A stretch of 64,000 bases of DNA from Massilia sp. 9096 (lineage in GTDB: Bacteria > Pseudomonadota > Gammaproteobacteria > Burkholderiales > Burkholderiaceae_D). The notes below the pieces were generated by a model. The model saw only the letters and a program-made list of their open reading frames with translations. It searched no databases and had not been told where the DNA came from. Positions 33,312 through 43,273 of the stretch are shown here, piece after piece. The stretch is from positions 5,146,001 through 5,210,000 of the forward strand of contig NZ_JQNN01000001.1 of NCBI RefSeq assembly GCF_000745265.1, read 5' to 3'. Numbering within the stretch: position 1 is the first letter of the stretch; the number at the start of each line of letters is the position of its first letter. A program made the translations under genes and the position numbers.

Positions 33312-34763
33312 TCAGGGTTGCGGCCCGGCGCTGCCGAGCTGGAAGGTGGGCGCGGGGATTTCTTTCAGGCAGGCGCCGTCGAGCTTGTCCTGCGGATGGT
33401 CGAGGAAAGTGCGCAGCAGGCGCGGCGCGCAGCCCAGCTGCGACACGCCGTGGCCCACGTTCGGCGCCGCCAGCAGCTGGGCGTGCGCCATGAAGCGCGC
33501 GGCGTCCTCGGCGCGGTGCTGCGGCGTGACCGGGTCCTGGCCGCCGGACAGCAGCAGCGCGGGGGCCTCGATGCGCGCCGGCGTGGCATACGGAACGGCC
33601 GGCACGTTCATCACCTTGCACAGGGCGGGCAGGCGCGCGGCGAGCACGCTGGTGAGCGGGCTGGCGTCGCTGGCCAGCAGTGCAGGCGTCATGCGCGGCA
33701 CGTCCTCGGCGCAGATGACGGCCAGGTGCAGCAGGGTGGCGGGCGAGCCTTCGGCGTTGAAGTCGGCCGCCAGGTTGCGCCGCGCGACGAACGGCTGCCA
33801 GCGGCCCTGGGCGGCGCTGTGGATCAGGAAGGGCAGGCGGCGTGCGTCGGCGGGAGAGTACAGCATGCCGTGCACGGTGCCGAGCATGCGCGCGCTCGTC
33901 ATGATCGTCTCGACCTGCTGGGCGGTACGCGGATCGGGCAGCGACAGCTTCATCGGACCGGCCGCCAGTCGGGTCAGCAGGCCGGCGTATTCGGCGCGCA
34001 GGTTCGGAAAGGCCTTGCGGCAAGCCATGTCCTGCGAGCAGGCGTCGAACAGGCGGTCGAGCGCGGCCTGGCTGTCGCGTCCGCCGGCCGGGATCACCTG
34101 GTCCGGCGCGGCGACCGCGTCCAGCGTCAGCGAGCGCACGCTGGCCGGATACAGGCGCGCATAGGCCTGGCCCAGGCGCGTGCCGTAGGAACCGCCCCAG
34201 ACGTTGATCTTGCCGTAGCCGAGCGCGCGCCGGACCTGTTCGATGTCGCGCGCCGCATTGGCGGTGGTGTAGTCGGCGAACGGCGTGGGGCTGGCGGCGA
34301 TGCACTTGCGCACGGCCAGGTCGACCTCGTCGTCGGACAGCTTGGCATCGTCGGTGGTGCCGGCCTCGCATTCGAGCTTGCCGGACAGGCCGGTGCCGCG
34401 CTGGTCGATGAAGACGATGTCGCGCGTCGCGCGCACGCGCCGGAACGCGGTCGACAGCAGCGGCACCACGTCGCTGCCGGCTTCGCCCGGTCCGCCGGCC
34501 AGCACGAACAGCGGGTCGGGGCGGGCGCCCTGGCGCAGCGCCGGCGCGACGGTGACGTGCAGCGCCAGCGTACCGGCGGCCGGCCTGGCGTAGTCGAGGG
34601 CGACCGGCAGCTTGACGCAGCGCAGGGCGTCTTCGACGCCCGGCAAGTGGCAGCTGCGTGTCTGCAGGGCGGACACAGCCGCTGCCGGCGCAGCCATGGC
34701 CTCGGCGGGCGCCGACTGGAGGGCCGCTGCCAGCAGCGCGCCCAGGATCAGACTGGATTTCAC
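33312..34763 (-). CDS. Secreted alpha/beta hydrolase, tripeptidyl-aminopeptidase-like
   Basis: A 483-residue protein with a signal peptide (~1-24). The alpha/beta hydrolase fold shows the oxyanion segment FVLAGGPGEAGS, the nucleophile elbow GGSYGT (~Ser 190), an Asp in SGGQDPVTP and the catalytic His in NVGHGVSQ. A C-terminal TAP-like segment completes the S33 peptidase relatives (prolyl or tripeptidyl aminopeptidases). The exact substrate is unknown. The start follows GAGGAGA. First gene of a likely operon with the NatAB-like exporter. Confidence 0.85.
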   Translation of the reverse strand: MKSSLILGALLAAALQSAPAEAMAAPAAAVSALQTRSCHLPGVEDALRCVKLPVALDYARPAAGTLALHVTVAPALRQGARPDPLFVLAGGPGEAGSDVVPLLSTAFRRVRATRDIVFIDQRGTGLSGKLECEAGTTDDAKLSDDEVDLAVRKCIAASPTPFADYTTANAARDIEQVRRALGYGKINVWGGSYGTRLGQAYARLYPASVRSLTLDAVAAPDQVIPAGGRDSQAALDRLFDACSQDMACRKAFPNLRAEYAGLLTRLAAGPMKLSLPDPRTAQQVETIMTSARMLGTVHGMLYSPADARRLPFLIHSAAQGRWQPFVARRNLAADFNAEGSPATLLHLAVICAEDVPRMTPALLASDASPLTSVLAARLPALCKVMNVPAVPYATPARIEAPALLLSGGQDPVTPQHRAEDAARFMAHAQLLAAPNVGHGVSQLGCAPRLLRTFLDHPQDKLDGACLKEIPAPTFQLGSAGPQP

Positions 34764-34787
34764 GAGGTCTCCTCTTCGATGCTGATC

Positions 34788-34817
34788 ATACTAATTTGCT
34801 ATGGTTTTTGCGGTCAA
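34788..34817 (-). promoter_or_regulatory. Sigma-70-like promoter of the hydrolase operon
   Basis: On the minus strand TTGACC (34817-34812) is followed after 18 bases by TAGTAT (34793-34788), ~25 bases before the start codon. Confidence 0.5.
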
Positions 34818-34928
34818 CCAAAAGTTGCAAAAATGCATGACTAACGTCCGCGTCCAGGCCGGCTGTCGGGTTGTTGCTTGCGCCATATCCAGCAGCGGCG
34901 CGGGCGCAACGATATCGCCGTGGCTGGC

Positions 34929-34958
34929 TTGACTGGGCGGCGCTAAATCGGCTATCAT
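34929..34958 (+). promoter_or_regulatory. Sigma-70-like promoter of rplM-rpsI
   Basis: TTGACT at 34929-34934, an 18-base spacer, then TATCAT at 34953-34958. It would give a leader of about 100 bases. Confidence 0.55.
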
Positions 34959-35065
34959 CGTTGGCTTTCCATTTGCTCAGGAAAAGACAATAAGGCAGAG
35001 TCCGCAACAGCAACAGGGTGCGGAACCACCATTGAGCATTCATTACCTAGATATAGGAAGTCAAC

Positions 35066-35494
35066 ATGAAAACTTTTTCCGCTAAGGGCCATGAAGTCCA
35101 GCGCGATTGGTACGTGATTGACGCGACGGACAAAGTCCTCGGACGTGTTGCCAGCGAAGTGGCACGCCGACTGCGCGGCAAACACAAGCCGGAATTTACT
35201 CCGCACGTCGATACCGGTGACTTTATCGTCGTCGTCAACGCAGGCAAGCTGCGCGTGACCGGCACCAAGGCCACCCAGAAGACCTACTACCGTCACTCGG
35301 GCTACCCGGGCGGTATCTACGAAACCAACTTCCTGAAAATGCAACAGCGCTTCCCGGGCCGTGCCCTGGAAAAGGCCGTCAAAGGCATGCTGCCGAAGGG
35401 CCCGCTGGGCTACGCCATGATCAAGAAGCTGAAAGTGTACGCGGAAGGCACCCATCCGCACGCTGCCCAGCAACCGCAAGCACTCGAATTCTAA
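35066..35494 (+). CDS. rplM: 50S ribosomal protein L13
   Basis: 142-residue large-subunit protein that binds early to 23S rRNA. The family start [19 protein letters not shown] and the L13 signature region around [16 protein letters not shown] are present. It heads the rplM-rpsI operon, universal in this order. An ATAGGAAG ribosome binding site precedes the ATG. Confidence 0.98.
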   Translation: MKTFSAKGHEVQRDWYVIDATDKVLGRVASEVARRLRGKHKPEFTPHVDTGDFIVVVNAGKLRVTGTKATQKTYYRHSGYPGGIYETNFLKMQQRFPGRALEKAVKGMLPKGPLGYAMIKKLKVYAEGTHPHAAQQPQALEF

Positions 35495-35503
35495 GGAACT
35501 GAC

Positions 35504-35896
35504 ATGATCGGTAACTACAACTACGGCACCGGCCGTCGCAAGAGTGCAGTGGCCCGTGTGTTCATCAAGACCGGCACCGGCCAGATCACCGTGAACGGCA
35601 AACCGGCCGCCGAGTACTTCTCGCGCGAAACCGGCCTGATGGTCATCCGTCAACCGCTGGAACTGACCGGCAACGTCGAGCGTTTCGACATCAAGGTCAA
35701 CGTGCATGGCGGCGGCGAGTCCGGCCAGGCAGGTGCAGTGCGCCACGGCATCACCCGTGCACTGATCGACTACGACGCAGGCCTGAAGGGCGACCTGGCA
35801 CGTGCCGGTTTCGTCACCCGTGACGCCCGTGAAGTCGAGCGTAAGAAAGTTGGTCTGCGCAAAGCACGTCGCGCAAAGCAATTCTCGAAGCGTTAA
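35504..35896 (+). CDS. rpsI: 30S ribosomal protein S9
   Basis: 130-residue small-subunit protein whose C-terminal Arg/Lys tail ([14 protein letters not shown]) reaches the P-site tRNA. The N-terminus has [13 protein letters not shown]. It lies nine bases after rplM with AAGGAACTG before its ATG, and a terminator follows. Confidence 0.98.
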   Translation: MIGNYNYGTGRRKSAVARVFIKTGTGQITVNGKPAAEYFSRETGLMVIRQPLELTGNVERFDIKVNVHGGGESGQAGAVRHGITRALIDYDAGLKGDLARAGFVTRDAREVERKKVGLRKARRAKQFSKR

Positions 35897-35939
35897 TCTG
35901 GATTCTGCAGCGCGCTTCATTGCGCTGCTGCTGCCAACG

Positions 35940-35973
35940 AAAAGCCGCCCGCTGCGAAGCCGGCGGCTTTTTT
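35940..35973 (+). terminator. Rho-independent terminator after rpsI
   Basis: AAAAGCCGCC and GGCGGCTTTT arms with a T run. It ends the ribosomal operon just before the convergent SDR gene. Confidence 0.85.
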
Positions 35974-35983
35974 GTTGCCTGTC

Positions 35984-37003
35984 TTATTTAGCGCCCTGGC
36001 GCCGCGCCAGCATGAACAACCCGGCACCGAGCGCCGCCCAGAACAATTGCTTGCGGTGCGGGTGGTACTCGAACTGCTTCGTATAAAAACTCGACTGCAG
36101 CGCTTCGCCGCTCCAGGTGCCGTTGACCGACCCCGGTCCGCGGCTCGGCTCGAACAGGTTGTCATAGCCGTCATCCGGCTTGTCTTCCTTCTGCAGCCGG
36201 AACGCCGCCCCGCGCGCGACCATCAGCTTGTCGACCAGGCCCGGGCTGAGTTTATCGAGGAACATGCCGACCGCCGCCTGGGCGCCGACCACGATATTCC
36301 GGCGCGGGTGTTGAGCGGCGAACAGCACGGCGTCCGCCACTACCTCCGGTGCATAGATCGGCGGAATCGGCCGTGATTGCGCGCCCAGCTTCGAGCGCGC
36401 ATTGTGAAAGAAGGGCGTGTCGATGAAGCCCGGCTGGATCAGCGTCAAGCTGATCGGCATCTCTTCATGCATCAGCTCCATGCGCAGGCTGTCGGTGAAC
36501 CCGGCGATCGCGTGCTTCGAGGCCACGTACGGCGCATGCAGCGGCACCGCGCGGCTTGAGGTGGCCGAACCCATGTTGATGATGGTGCCGCTGCGCTGGC
36601 GCCGCATCGGCTCGAGCGCCGCCTTCATGCCGTAGATCTGCCCCATCAGGTCGACCTGGATGATGCGCTCGATCTCCTCGATCGTCATCTGCGACACCGC
36701 GGCGTGCTCGTTGATGCCGGCATTGTTGACCCAGGTGTCGATGCGCCCGAAGCGCCCCACGGCCTGCTCGGCCAGGCGCTCGACCTGGCTCCACACGGCG
36801 ACGTCGGTGATCACTGCCAGCGCCTGGCCGCCGCTGGCCTCGATCTCGCGCGCGACCGCATCGAGCGCCGCGCCGTTGCGCGCCGCCAGCACCACCGAGG
36901 CGCCTTGCGCGCCGAAAGCGAGCGCGCAAGCGCGGCCGATGCCGCTGGACGCGCCGGTGATCACGACGACCTGTTCCGCAAGCGGTTTGAATGCATGTTT
37001 CAT
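35984..37003 (-). CDS. Short-chain dehydrogenase with C-terminal membrane segment
   Basis: A 339-residue SDR oxidoreductase. NAD(P) motif [10 protein letters not shown] is at the N-terminus; NNAG and the catalytic YVASK (~residue 158) with an upstream Ser (NMGSATS) are present. The last ~90 residues exceed the classical SDR length and end in a hydrophobic helix ([14 protein letters not shown]), suggesting membrane attachment. The substrate is unknown. It stands alone, divergent from argC. Confidence 0.85.
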   Translation of the reverse strand: MKHAFKPLAEQVVVITGASSGIGRACALAFGAQGASVVLAARNGAALDAVAREIEASGGQALAVITDVAVWSQVERLAEQAVGRFGRIDTWVNNAGINEHAAVSQMTIEEIERIIQVDLMGQIYGMKAALEPMRRQRSGTIINMGSATSSRAVPLHAPYVASKHAIAGFTDSLRMELMHEEMPISLTLIQPGFIDTPFFHNARSKLGAQSRPIPPIYAPEVVADAVLFAAQHPRRNIVVGAQAAVGMFLDKLSPGLVDKLMVARGAAFRLQKEDKPDDGYDNLFEPSRGPGSVNGTWSGEALQSSFYTKQFEYHPHRKQLFWAALGAGLFMLARRQGAK

Positions 37004-37155
37004 CCAGCTCTCCGATGGTATGGTGCGATGCAGCAGATGCTAGCACCGCCGCGCCCGATGGGGCGCGAGGCTGCAACCGGGCACGGATGCCTGTTAAAAT
37101 GGCAGACCAATTAGCAGCCTTAGGGCACACGTACCTCTTTTTCGAAGGAAAGAAC

Positions 37156-38193
37156 ATGATCAAAGTTGGCATCGTTGGCGGCACCGGTTACACCGGCGTG
37201 GAACTGCTGCGTTTGCTGTCCGCTCACCCGGAAGTGCAGCTGACCGCCATCACCTCGCGCAAGGAGGATGGCCTCCCGGTCGCGGACATGTTCCCCTCGC
37301 TGCGCGGCCACGTCGACCTGGCCTTCTCGAGCCCGGACAAGGCCGACCTGACCGGCTGCGACGTCGTGTTCTTCGCCACCCCGCACGGCGTGGCGATGGC
37401 GCAGGCGCCCGAGCTGTTGAAAGCCGGCGTCAAGGTGATCGACCTGGCCGCCGACTTCCGCCTGAAAGACCAGGCGACGTTCGAGAAGTGGTACAAGATC
37501 CCGCACACCGCACCCGAACTGCTGCCGGAAGCCGTGTACGGCCTGCCGGAACTGAACCGCGACGACATCGCCAAGGCGCGCCTGATCGCCAACCCGGGCT
37601 GCTATCCGACCACGATGCAGCTGGGTTTCTACCCGCTGCTCAAAGCCGGCATCGTCGACGCCAATAACCTGATCGCCGACGCCAAGTCGGGCGTGTCCGG
37701 CGCCGGCCGCAAGGCCGAGATCGGCACGCTGTTCTCGGAAGCCAGCGACAACTTCAAGGCCTACGGCGTGCATGGCCATCGTCACACCCCGGAAACCTCG
37801 GCCCAGCTGCAACGCTTCACCGAGCAAAAGGTCGGCTTGATCTTCACGCCGCACCTGGTGCCGATGATCCGAGGCATGCACGCGACGTTGTACGCGCGCC
37901 TGACCCAGGACATCAGCAACGAGGCGCTGCAGGCGCTGTTCGAAGACCAGTACCGCGACGCCGAATTCGTCGACGTGATGCCGTTCGGCTCGCACCCGGA
38001 AACGCGCTCGACGCGCGGTTCGAACATGCTGCGCATCGCGCTGCATCGCCCGGACAACGGCAACACCGTCGTAATCCTGGTGGTGCAGGACAACCTGGTC
38101 AAGGGCGCGTCCGGCCAGGCCGTGCAGTGCATGAACCTGATGTTCGGCCTGCCGGAATCGACCGGTCTCAAGCAGATCGCGCTGCTGCCGTAA
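37156..38193 (+). CDS. argC: N-acetyl-gamma-glutamyl-phosphate reductase
   Basis: Third enzyme of arginine synthesis; reduces N-acetylglutamyl phosphate to the semialdehyde with NADPH. The N-terminus has the cofactor motif [18 protein letters not shown] and the catalytic Cys is in NPGCYPT. At 345 residues (type 1 ArgC) it has normal length. The ATG at 37156 follows AAGGAAAG; 55 in-frame codons upstream are not family-like. Confidence 0.96.
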   Translation: MIKVGIVGGTGYTGVELLRLLSAHPEVQLTAITSRKEDGLPVADMFPSLRGHVDLAFSSPDKADLTGCDVVFFATPHGVAMAQAPELLKAGVKVIDLAADFRLKDQATFEKWYKIPHTAPELLPEAVYGLPELNRDDIAKARLIANPGCYPTTMQLGFYPLLKAGIVDANNLIADAKSGVSGAGRKAEIGTLFSEASDNFKAYGVHGHRHTPETSAQLQRFTEQKVGLIFTPHLVPMIRGMHATLYARLTQDISNEALQALFEDQYRDAEFVDVMPFGSHPETRSTRGSNMLRIALHRPDNGNTVVILVVQDNLVKGASGQAVQCMNLMFGLPESTGLKQIALLP

Positions 38194-38219
38194 TCGCGCC
38201 GAACGGGTGGTCCTTCACA

Positions 38220-38249
38220 AGCCTTGATCACAAGATGCAGATCAAGGCT
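38220..38249. promoter_or_regulatory. Perfect 10-bp inverted repeat between argC and bactofilin gene
   Basis: AGCCTTGATC (38220-38229) and GATCAAGGCT (38240-38249) flank a 10-base loop. No T run follows, so it is not a standard terminator. It could be an operator, an RNA hairpin or a rho-type end for argC. Confidence 0.45.
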
Positions 38250-38308
38250 GTAACTGTTGAGCAGGGTAAATTGATCGTTGCTCAAAGCCAAGCTCGAAGG
38301 GGACCACC

Positions 38309-38722
38309 ATGTTCGGTCGTAACGCAAAAAGCGAAATCGATAGCCTGATCGGCATATCTGCGCGCATCGAGGGGGACCTGGTCTTCACGGGCGGGCTGCG
38401 CATCGATGGCGAAGTGCACGGCAACGTGATCGCCAGCCAGGGAGGCGACAGCGTCCTGATCGTGTCGGAGCATGCGCGCATCGAGGGCGAGGTGCGCTGC
38501 GCCAACCTGGTCGTCAACGGTTACATTGCCGGGACCGTGTATTCGACCGATCTGCTTGAATTGCAGCCGAAAGGCCGCATACATGGGGATGTCCATTACC
38601 GTCTGCTCGAGATGCACGGCGGCGCCCTGGTCACCGGCAAGCTGACCCACGAGACCGATCCGGTCAAGGCCAGCGAACCGGTGTTTCATTTAGGTGCGGT
38701 CGAAGCGGGGGCGTCAGCATGA
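38309..38722 (+). CDS. Bactofilin (polymer-forming cytoskeletal protein)
   Basis: 137 residues with the central bactofilin beta-helix (~15-115: [20 protein letters not shown], then [16 protein letters not shown] and GRIHGDVHY), flanked by short disordered tails. Bactofilins form nucleotide-free filaments that position cell-wall or chromosome machinery. AAGGGGACC precedes the ATG. The gene lies between argC and erpA on the same strand, a usual place in this order. Confidence 0.93.
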   Translation: MFGRNAKSEIDSLIGISARIEGDLVFTGGLRIDGEVHGNVIASQGGDSVLIVSEHARIEGEVRCANLVVNGYIAGTVYSTDLLELQPKGRIHGDVHYRLLEMHGGALVTGKLTHETDPVKASEPVFHLGAVEAGASA

Positions 38723-38777
38723 CTTGCGCCAACGGTCTATAATGGACGCAATTCGAAATCCCACCAGGAGTGCTTCC

Positions 38778-39158
38778 ATGACCGCAGTCGCAGAATTGCA
38801 TCGTCCGCAGGGCGAGCAAGAATCCATCCCGTCGCCCATCAACTTTACCGACAGCGCCGCGCAGAAGGTCGCCCAGCTGATCGAGGAAGAAGGCAATCCC
38901 GACCTGAAACTGCGCGTGTTCGTGCAGGGCGGCGGCTGCTCGGGCTTCCAGTACGGCTTCACCTTCGACGAGATCACCAACGACGACGACACCACGATGG
39001 AAAAGAACGGTGTCACCCTGCTGATCGACTCGATGAGCTACCAGTACCTGGTCGGCGCAGAGATCGACTACAAGGACGACCTCGAAGGCGCTCAGTTCGT
39101 GATCAAGAACCCGAACGCCACCTCCACCTGCGGTTGCGGTTCGTCGTTCTCCGCGTAA
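38778..39158 (+). CDS. erpA: Iron-sulfur cluster insertion protein ErpA
   Basis: A-type carrier that delivers Fe-S clusters to target proteins. Three conserved Cys are in [11 protein letters not shown] and the terminal TCGCGSSF. The ATG at 38778 follows CAGGAG and gives 126 residues with a short extra N-terminus ([14 protein letters not shown]) typical of beta-proteobacteria. Confidence 0.95.
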   Translation: MTAVAELHRPQGEQESIPSPINFTDSAAQKVAQLIEEEGNPDLKLRVFVQGGGCSGFQYGFTFDEITNDDDTTMEKNGVTLLIDSMSYQYLVGAEIDYKDDLEGAQFVIKNPNATSTCGCGSSFSA

Positions 39159-39162
39159 GGAA

Positions 39163-39287
39163 CCTCGGCAAACCTGCTGCGCGTTGCACTGTCGGTGGGG
39201 GCGCCGAGCCCTGCGATGCTCGCTGTACGCCTCGTACGGCTGCGCTTCTCGGCCAACATTGCTGCCGCTCGCGACGGTTTCTCGACG
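39163..39287 (+). repeat. Dispersed palindromic repeat, family A copy 2
   Basis: Begins five bases after the erpA stop. It shares CTGCTGCGCGTTGCA, CTGCGATGCTCG, GTACGGCTGCGCTTCTCG and CTGCCGCTCGCGACGGT with copy 1. The outer stem here pairs AAACC (39170-39174) with GGTTT (39276-39280), different from copies 1 and 3 but again complementary. Confidence 0.75.
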
Positions 39288-39310
39288 TCCTTATATGTTT
39301 GGAATCCTGT

Positions 39311-39346
39311 AAAAAGGCCACCTGGCATTTGCCCGGTGGCCTTTTT
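39311..39346 (+). terminator. Rho-independent terminator downstream of erpA
   Basis: AAAAAGGCCACC and GGTGGCCTTTTT arms around TGGCATTTGCCC, with a T-rich tail. Probably ends the argC-bactofilin-erpA transcript. Confidence 0.85.
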
Positions 39347-39492
39347 CTTTGCACGCTCGCCGGCCATTCGATGCGCATGTATTGATCTATAACTAATTTC
39401 CTGCAGACCGTAGTACACTGCTTTTGCTGCTCATCAGCAAGCCGGCGGCCGGGAGACGGCCGTCCCACCTCATCCAACACACTACAAAAGCA

Positions 39493-40977
39493 ATGTTGAG
39501 GGACACTTTATTCCAACGCGGTGTTACCGCTATCAGCCTGGCGGGCGCGCTCGCCGTGCCAGCAACGGCCCAGACCACCCAGACCGCTGAACCGGCCCGT
39601 GCCGTGGCAGTGCCCGCGACTGCCGCGGCAGCAACCACCGACGACGGCGCCGGCGCCTACCGCAGCAAACGCTACCGCAACCTGTTCGCCGAACGCCTCG
39701 GCCGCAGCCCGGACGAGGTGCATCGCCGCATCGAACAAACCTTCCAGCAACTGTTCCATGGCGATGGCCAGGAACAGCGCGTCTACTTCGAAACCGGCGC
39801 CAACGCCAACGGCACGCTGGCCTACGTCACCGACTGGGCCAACAACGACGCGCGCACCGAAGGCATGAGCTACGGCATGATGATCGCGGTCCAGTTGAAC
39901 AAGAAGCGCGAGTTCGATGCGCTCTGGAACTGGTCCAAGACGTATATGCTGACCACCGACCCGGCCAACCCGTCGCGCGGCTATTTCGCCTGGTCGATGG
40001 GGACCGACGGCAGCGCGCGGGCGGTCGGCGCGGCGCCCGACGGCGAAGAGTATTACGTAATGGCGCTGTACTTCGCGGCACGGCGCTGGGGCAACGGGAG
40101 CGGCATCTACAATTACCAGGCGGAAGCCGACAACATCCTGCGCGGCATGCGCCACCATCCGCTGGTCACCGCGACGCCGCCGTTCCGCATCCATCCGGGC
40201 GACGCGCCCTTCGTCCAGCCGGACACGCCTTGGCCGAGCCCGAACAACCGCCACGAGCAGGAACGCGCGGCGAAAGAGGGCAAGCCCTGGCCGCCGCACT
40301 GGCCCAAGCGTGCGCCGCAGCCGGTCACGGTCGGCCCGATGGTCGACGAGGCCAGCAACATGGTCCGCTTCGTCCCCGAGACCGCGATTCCCGGTTCCGA
40401 CCCGTCCTACCACCTGCCGGCGTTTTACGAGCTGTGGGCGCGCTGGGCCCCGCCGGAGGAACGCCCGTTCTGGGCGCGCGCGGCCAAGGTCAGCCGCGAC
40501 TATTTCGCCAAGACCGCCAATGCCAGGACCGGCCTCGGCCCGGACCGCGCCGCATTCGACGGCACGCCCTTGCCGATGTGGGATGGCAGCCCCGGCATCT
40601 TTGCCTACGACAGCTGGCGCACGGTCAGCAACTGGTCGGTCGACTACAGCTGGTGGGGCAAGGATGCGCGCGAGCCGGAACTGGCCGAGCGCGTCCAGGC
40701 TTTCCTGAACGGGCAAGGGATCGACCGTTTCGTCGACCGCTACACGCTCGACGGCCAGCCGAAGTCGGATCGCCATTCGACCGGCATGCTGGCCGCGGCC
40801 GCGGTCGGCGGCCTGGCGGCCAAGCCCGGCCCCGTGCCGGACGCCTTTTTGCGCGCGCTGTGGGACACCCCGACCCCGGCCGGCGAACAGCGCTATTTCG
40901 ACGGCATGCTGTATTTGATGAGCATGATGCACCTCGGCGGCGAATTCCGCGTGATCGACCGCCGCGACAACGAATAA
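39493..40977 (+). CDS. GH8 glycoside hydrolase, likely reducing-end xylose-releasing exo-oligoxylanase
   Basis: 494 residues with a signal peptide from the ATG at 39493 (LRDTLFQRG, then a hydrophobic run cut near VPATAQ); an upstream in-frame ATG at 39424 would spoil this. The GH8 acid Glu is residue 123 in RTEGMSYGMMIAVQ, and the base Asp is residue 373 in YDSWRTVSNWSVDYSWW. The pattern is closest to Rex enzymes, which trim xylose from the reducing end of xylo-oligosaccharides. Endoglucanase activity cannot be excluded. The GH3 gene follows after 25 bases in a likely operon. Confidence 0.82.
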   Translation: MLRDTLFQRGVTAISLAGALAVPATAQTTQTAEPARAVAVPATAAAATTDDGAGAYRSKRYRNLFAERLGRSPDEVHRRIEQTFQQLFHGDGQEQRVYFETGANANGTLAYVTDWANNDARTEGMSYGMMIAVQLNKKREFDALWNWSKTYMLTTDPANPSRGYFAWSMGTDGSARAVGAAPDGEEYYVMALYFAARRWGNGSGIYNYQAEADNILRGMRHHPLVTATPPFRIHPGDAPFVQPDTPWPSPNNRHEQERAAKEGKPWPPHWPKRAPQPVTVGPMVDEASNMVRFVPETAIPGSDPSYHLPAFYELWARWAPPEERPFWARAAKVSRDYFAKTANARTGLGPDRAAFDGTPLPMWDGSPGIFAYDSWRTVSNWSVDYSWWGKDAREPELAERVQAFLNGQGIDRFVDRYTLDGQPKSDRHSTGMLAAAAVGGLAAKPGPVPDAFLRALWDTPTPAGEQRYFDGMLYLMSMMHLGGEFRVIDRRDNE

Positions 40978-41002
40978 CGAATAACGACACGGAGACACCA
41001 GC

Positions 41003-43273
41003 ATGATGAAACGCCTTACCACCGCCGTCCTGGTCGCCTGCGCGACGATCGGCGCCGCCCACGCCCAGGCGCAACAGGCCCAGCAAGCCGGCAGCCAGGC
41101 CTGGCTCGACCGCAGCAAATCCGCCGACGAGCGCGCCAAAGCCGCCGTCGCCGCCATGACGCTCGACGAAAAGCTGTTGCTGATCAATGGCTTTACCGGC
41201 AAGGAAGACCTGGACAAGGTGTCCGACGACATCGTCTCGAAAGAGATCAAGGACGACGTCGGCGCCCACGCGATCAAGGGTGCAGCGGGCTACATCCCGG
41301 GCATCCCGCGCCTGCACATCCCGGCGCAGTGGCAGACCGACGCTTCGATCGGCGTGCGCGTGGTCGGCATGGAACGCACCGCGCTGCCGTCCTCGCTGGC
41401 TACCGCCGCCAGCTTCGACCCGGCCGTGACCGAGGCGGGCGGGCGCATGATCGCCAACGAGGCGCGCCTGTCCGGCTTCAACACGCTGCTGGCCGGCGGC
41501 GCCAACCTCACGCGCGAGCCGCGCAATGGCCGCAACTTCGAATACGCCGGCGAAGACCCGCTGCTGGCCGCGCGCATGGCCGGTGCGCTGGTGCAGGGCA
41601 TCCAGTCGCAGCACATGGTCTCGACCATGAAGCACTTCGCCATCAACGACCAGGAAAGCGAGCGCACCACGGTCGACGTGACGATTTCGCCCGAGGCGAT
41701 GCGCCAGTCCGACCTGCTGGCCTTCGAGCTGCTCGACGAGCAGGCCAAGCCCGGCTCCGTCATGTGCTCGTACAACCTGGTCAACGGCCGCTGGGCCTGC
41801 GAAAACGAATACCTGCTGAACAAGATCCTGAAACAGGACTGGGGTTTCAAGGGCTTCGTAATGGCCGACTGGGGCGCGGTGCACTCGACCGCCGACGCCG
41901 CCAACTACGGCCTCGATCAGTTCACCGGCTTCCCCTGCTGTAACCATCACGGCCCGTTCTACTCGGCCAAGTACTTCAAGGCGGCGCTGGACAACCAGGA
42001 CGTCTCGATGAAGCGCCTTGACGACATGGCGACGCGCATCCTGTGGCCGTTCTTTGCCACCGGCACCTTCGACGACCCGGTCAAGGTCGGCAAGATCGAC
42101 TTCAAGGCGCACGCCGAGGTGTCGCAGCAGGCCGCCGAGGCGTCGCTGACGCTGCTTAAGAACCAGAATAATCTGCTGCCCCTGAGCGGCGTGAAATCGG
42201 TGGCGATGATCGGCGGCCACGCCGACAAGGGCGTGCTGGCCGGTGGTGGTTCGTCCGGCCTGACCCCGGTCGGCGGCAATGCAGTGCCGGGCATCGAGCC
42301 GACCAAGTGGCCGGGGCCGGTCATGTACATGAAATCGTCGCCGCTGGAAGCCTTGAAAGCCGAGCTGCCGAAGGCCAAAATCGCGTACGCCAGCGGCGAG
42401 GACATCGCCGCCGCCGTCGCGCTGGCCAGGCAATCCGAGGTGGCCGTGGTGTTCGTCACCCAATGGCTGGGCGAAGATTTCGACGGCAAGCTCGAGCTGG
42501 ACGGCAACCAGGACGCGCTCGTGGCCGCGGTGGCGCAAGCCAATCCGAAGACCGTGGTCGTGGTCGAATCCGGCGGCGCCATCCTGATGCCCTGGCTCGA
42601 CCAGGTGCCGGCGGTGCTGGAAGCCTGGTATCCGGGCCTGCGCGGCGGCGCCGCGATCGCGCGCATCCTGGCCGGCAAGGTGAACCCGTCCGGCCACCTG
42701 CCGATCAGCTTCCCGGCCTCGAACGAGCAGCTGGCGCATGCCGAGATCCCGGGTTTCGTCCCGAATGCCGGCAAGCCGAACGGCAAGTCCGTCCACATCA
42801 CCTACGACGAAGGCGCGGCGATCGGCTATAAATGGTATGACGCCAAGGGTTACAAACCGCTGTTTGCCTTCGGCCATGGCCTGAGCTACACCAGCTTCGC
42901 GGTGGCCGAGCCGAAAGCGGCCGTGACGAACGGCGCCCTGAGCGTCGGCGCGACCTTGCGCAACACCGGCAAGCTGGCCGGCAAGGGCTTGCTGCAGGTG
43001 TATGTGGCGCCCGTCGATGCGAAAGCCGCAGGCTGGGAAGCGCCAAAGCGCCTGGTCGCCTTCCACAAGCACGATTTGAAGGCGGGCGGCGCCGGCGCGT
43101 TCACGCAGCCGGTCGATCCGCGCCTGCTGGCGACCTACGAGGCCGCCGACAACAGCTGGCACGTCAAGGCCGGCGCCTATCGCGTGCTGTTCGGCCAGGC
43201 GGCGGACGATTTGCCGCTGTCGGTCGAGGTCACGCTGCCGGAGATGACGTGGAGCGCAGTGCACAAGCAGTAA
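41003..43273 (+). CDS. GH3 family beta-glycosidase, secreted
   Basis: 756 residues with signal peptide (~1-22, cut near AHA). Domains in order: GH3 N-terminal (~40-370) with KHFAINDQES and the nucleophile Asp 289 in GFVMADWGAV; GH3 C-terminal domain (~380-630); fibronectin-III-like end. The first ATG of MMK is used. Family members are beta-glucosidases or beta-xylosidases; beside the GH8 gene, a role in finishing oligosaccharide breakdown in the periplasm is inferred. It overlaps the start of the next gene by 25 bases. Confidence 0.88.
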   Translation: MMKRLTTAVLVACATIGAAHAQAQQAQQAGSQAWLDRSKSADERAKAAVAAMTLDEKLLLINGFTGKEDLDKVSDDIVSKEIKDDVGAHAIKGAAGYIPGIPRLHIPAQWQTDASIGVRVVGMERTALPSSLATAASFDPAVTEAGGRMIANEARLSGFNTLLAGGANLTREPRNGRNFEYAGEDPLLAARMAGALVQGIQSQHMVSTMKHFAINDQESERTTVDVTISPEAMRQSDLLAFELLDEQAKPGSVMCSYNLVNGRWACENEYLLNKILKQDWGFKGFVMADWGAVHSTADAANYGLDQFTGFPCCNHHGPFYSAKYFKAALDNQDVSMKRLDDMATRILWPFFATGTFDDPVKVGKIDFKAHAEVSQQAAEASLTLLKNQNNLLPLSGVKSVAMIGGHADKGVLAGGGSSGLTPVGGNAVPGIEPTKWPGPVMYMKSSPLEALKAELPKAKIAYASGEDIAAAVALARQSEVAVVFVTQWLGEDFDGKLELDGNQDALVAAVAQANPKTVVVVESGGAILMPWLDQVPAVLEAWYPGLRGGAAIARILAGKVNPSGHLPISFPASNEQLAHAEIPGFVPNAGKPNGKSVHITYDEGAAIGYKWYDAKGYKPLFAFGHGLSYTSFAVAEPKAAVTNGALSVGATLRNTGKLAGKGLLQVYVAPVDAKAAGWEAPKRLVAFHKHDLKAGGAGAFTQPVDPRLLATYEAADNSWHVKAGAYRVLFGQAADDLPLSVEVTLPEMTWSAVHKQ

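Larger units (their letters stand above)
34764..35065. other. Divergent promoter region between hydrolase and rplM
   Basis: This 302-base gap contains no gene. It holds a minus-strand promoter for the hydrolase and a plus-strand promoter for rplM-rpsI (separate entries). The ~100-base rplM leader could carry an r-protein regulatory structure, but none was recognised. Confidence 0.6.
39159..39492. other. Intergenic region between erpA and GH8 gene
   Basis: This 334-base gap contains family A repeat copy 2 (39163-39287), a strong terminator (39311-39346) and an AT-rich stretch (39375-39420) that should hold the GH8 promoter, although no clear -35/-10 pair was found. No gene is seen. Confidence 0.6.
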
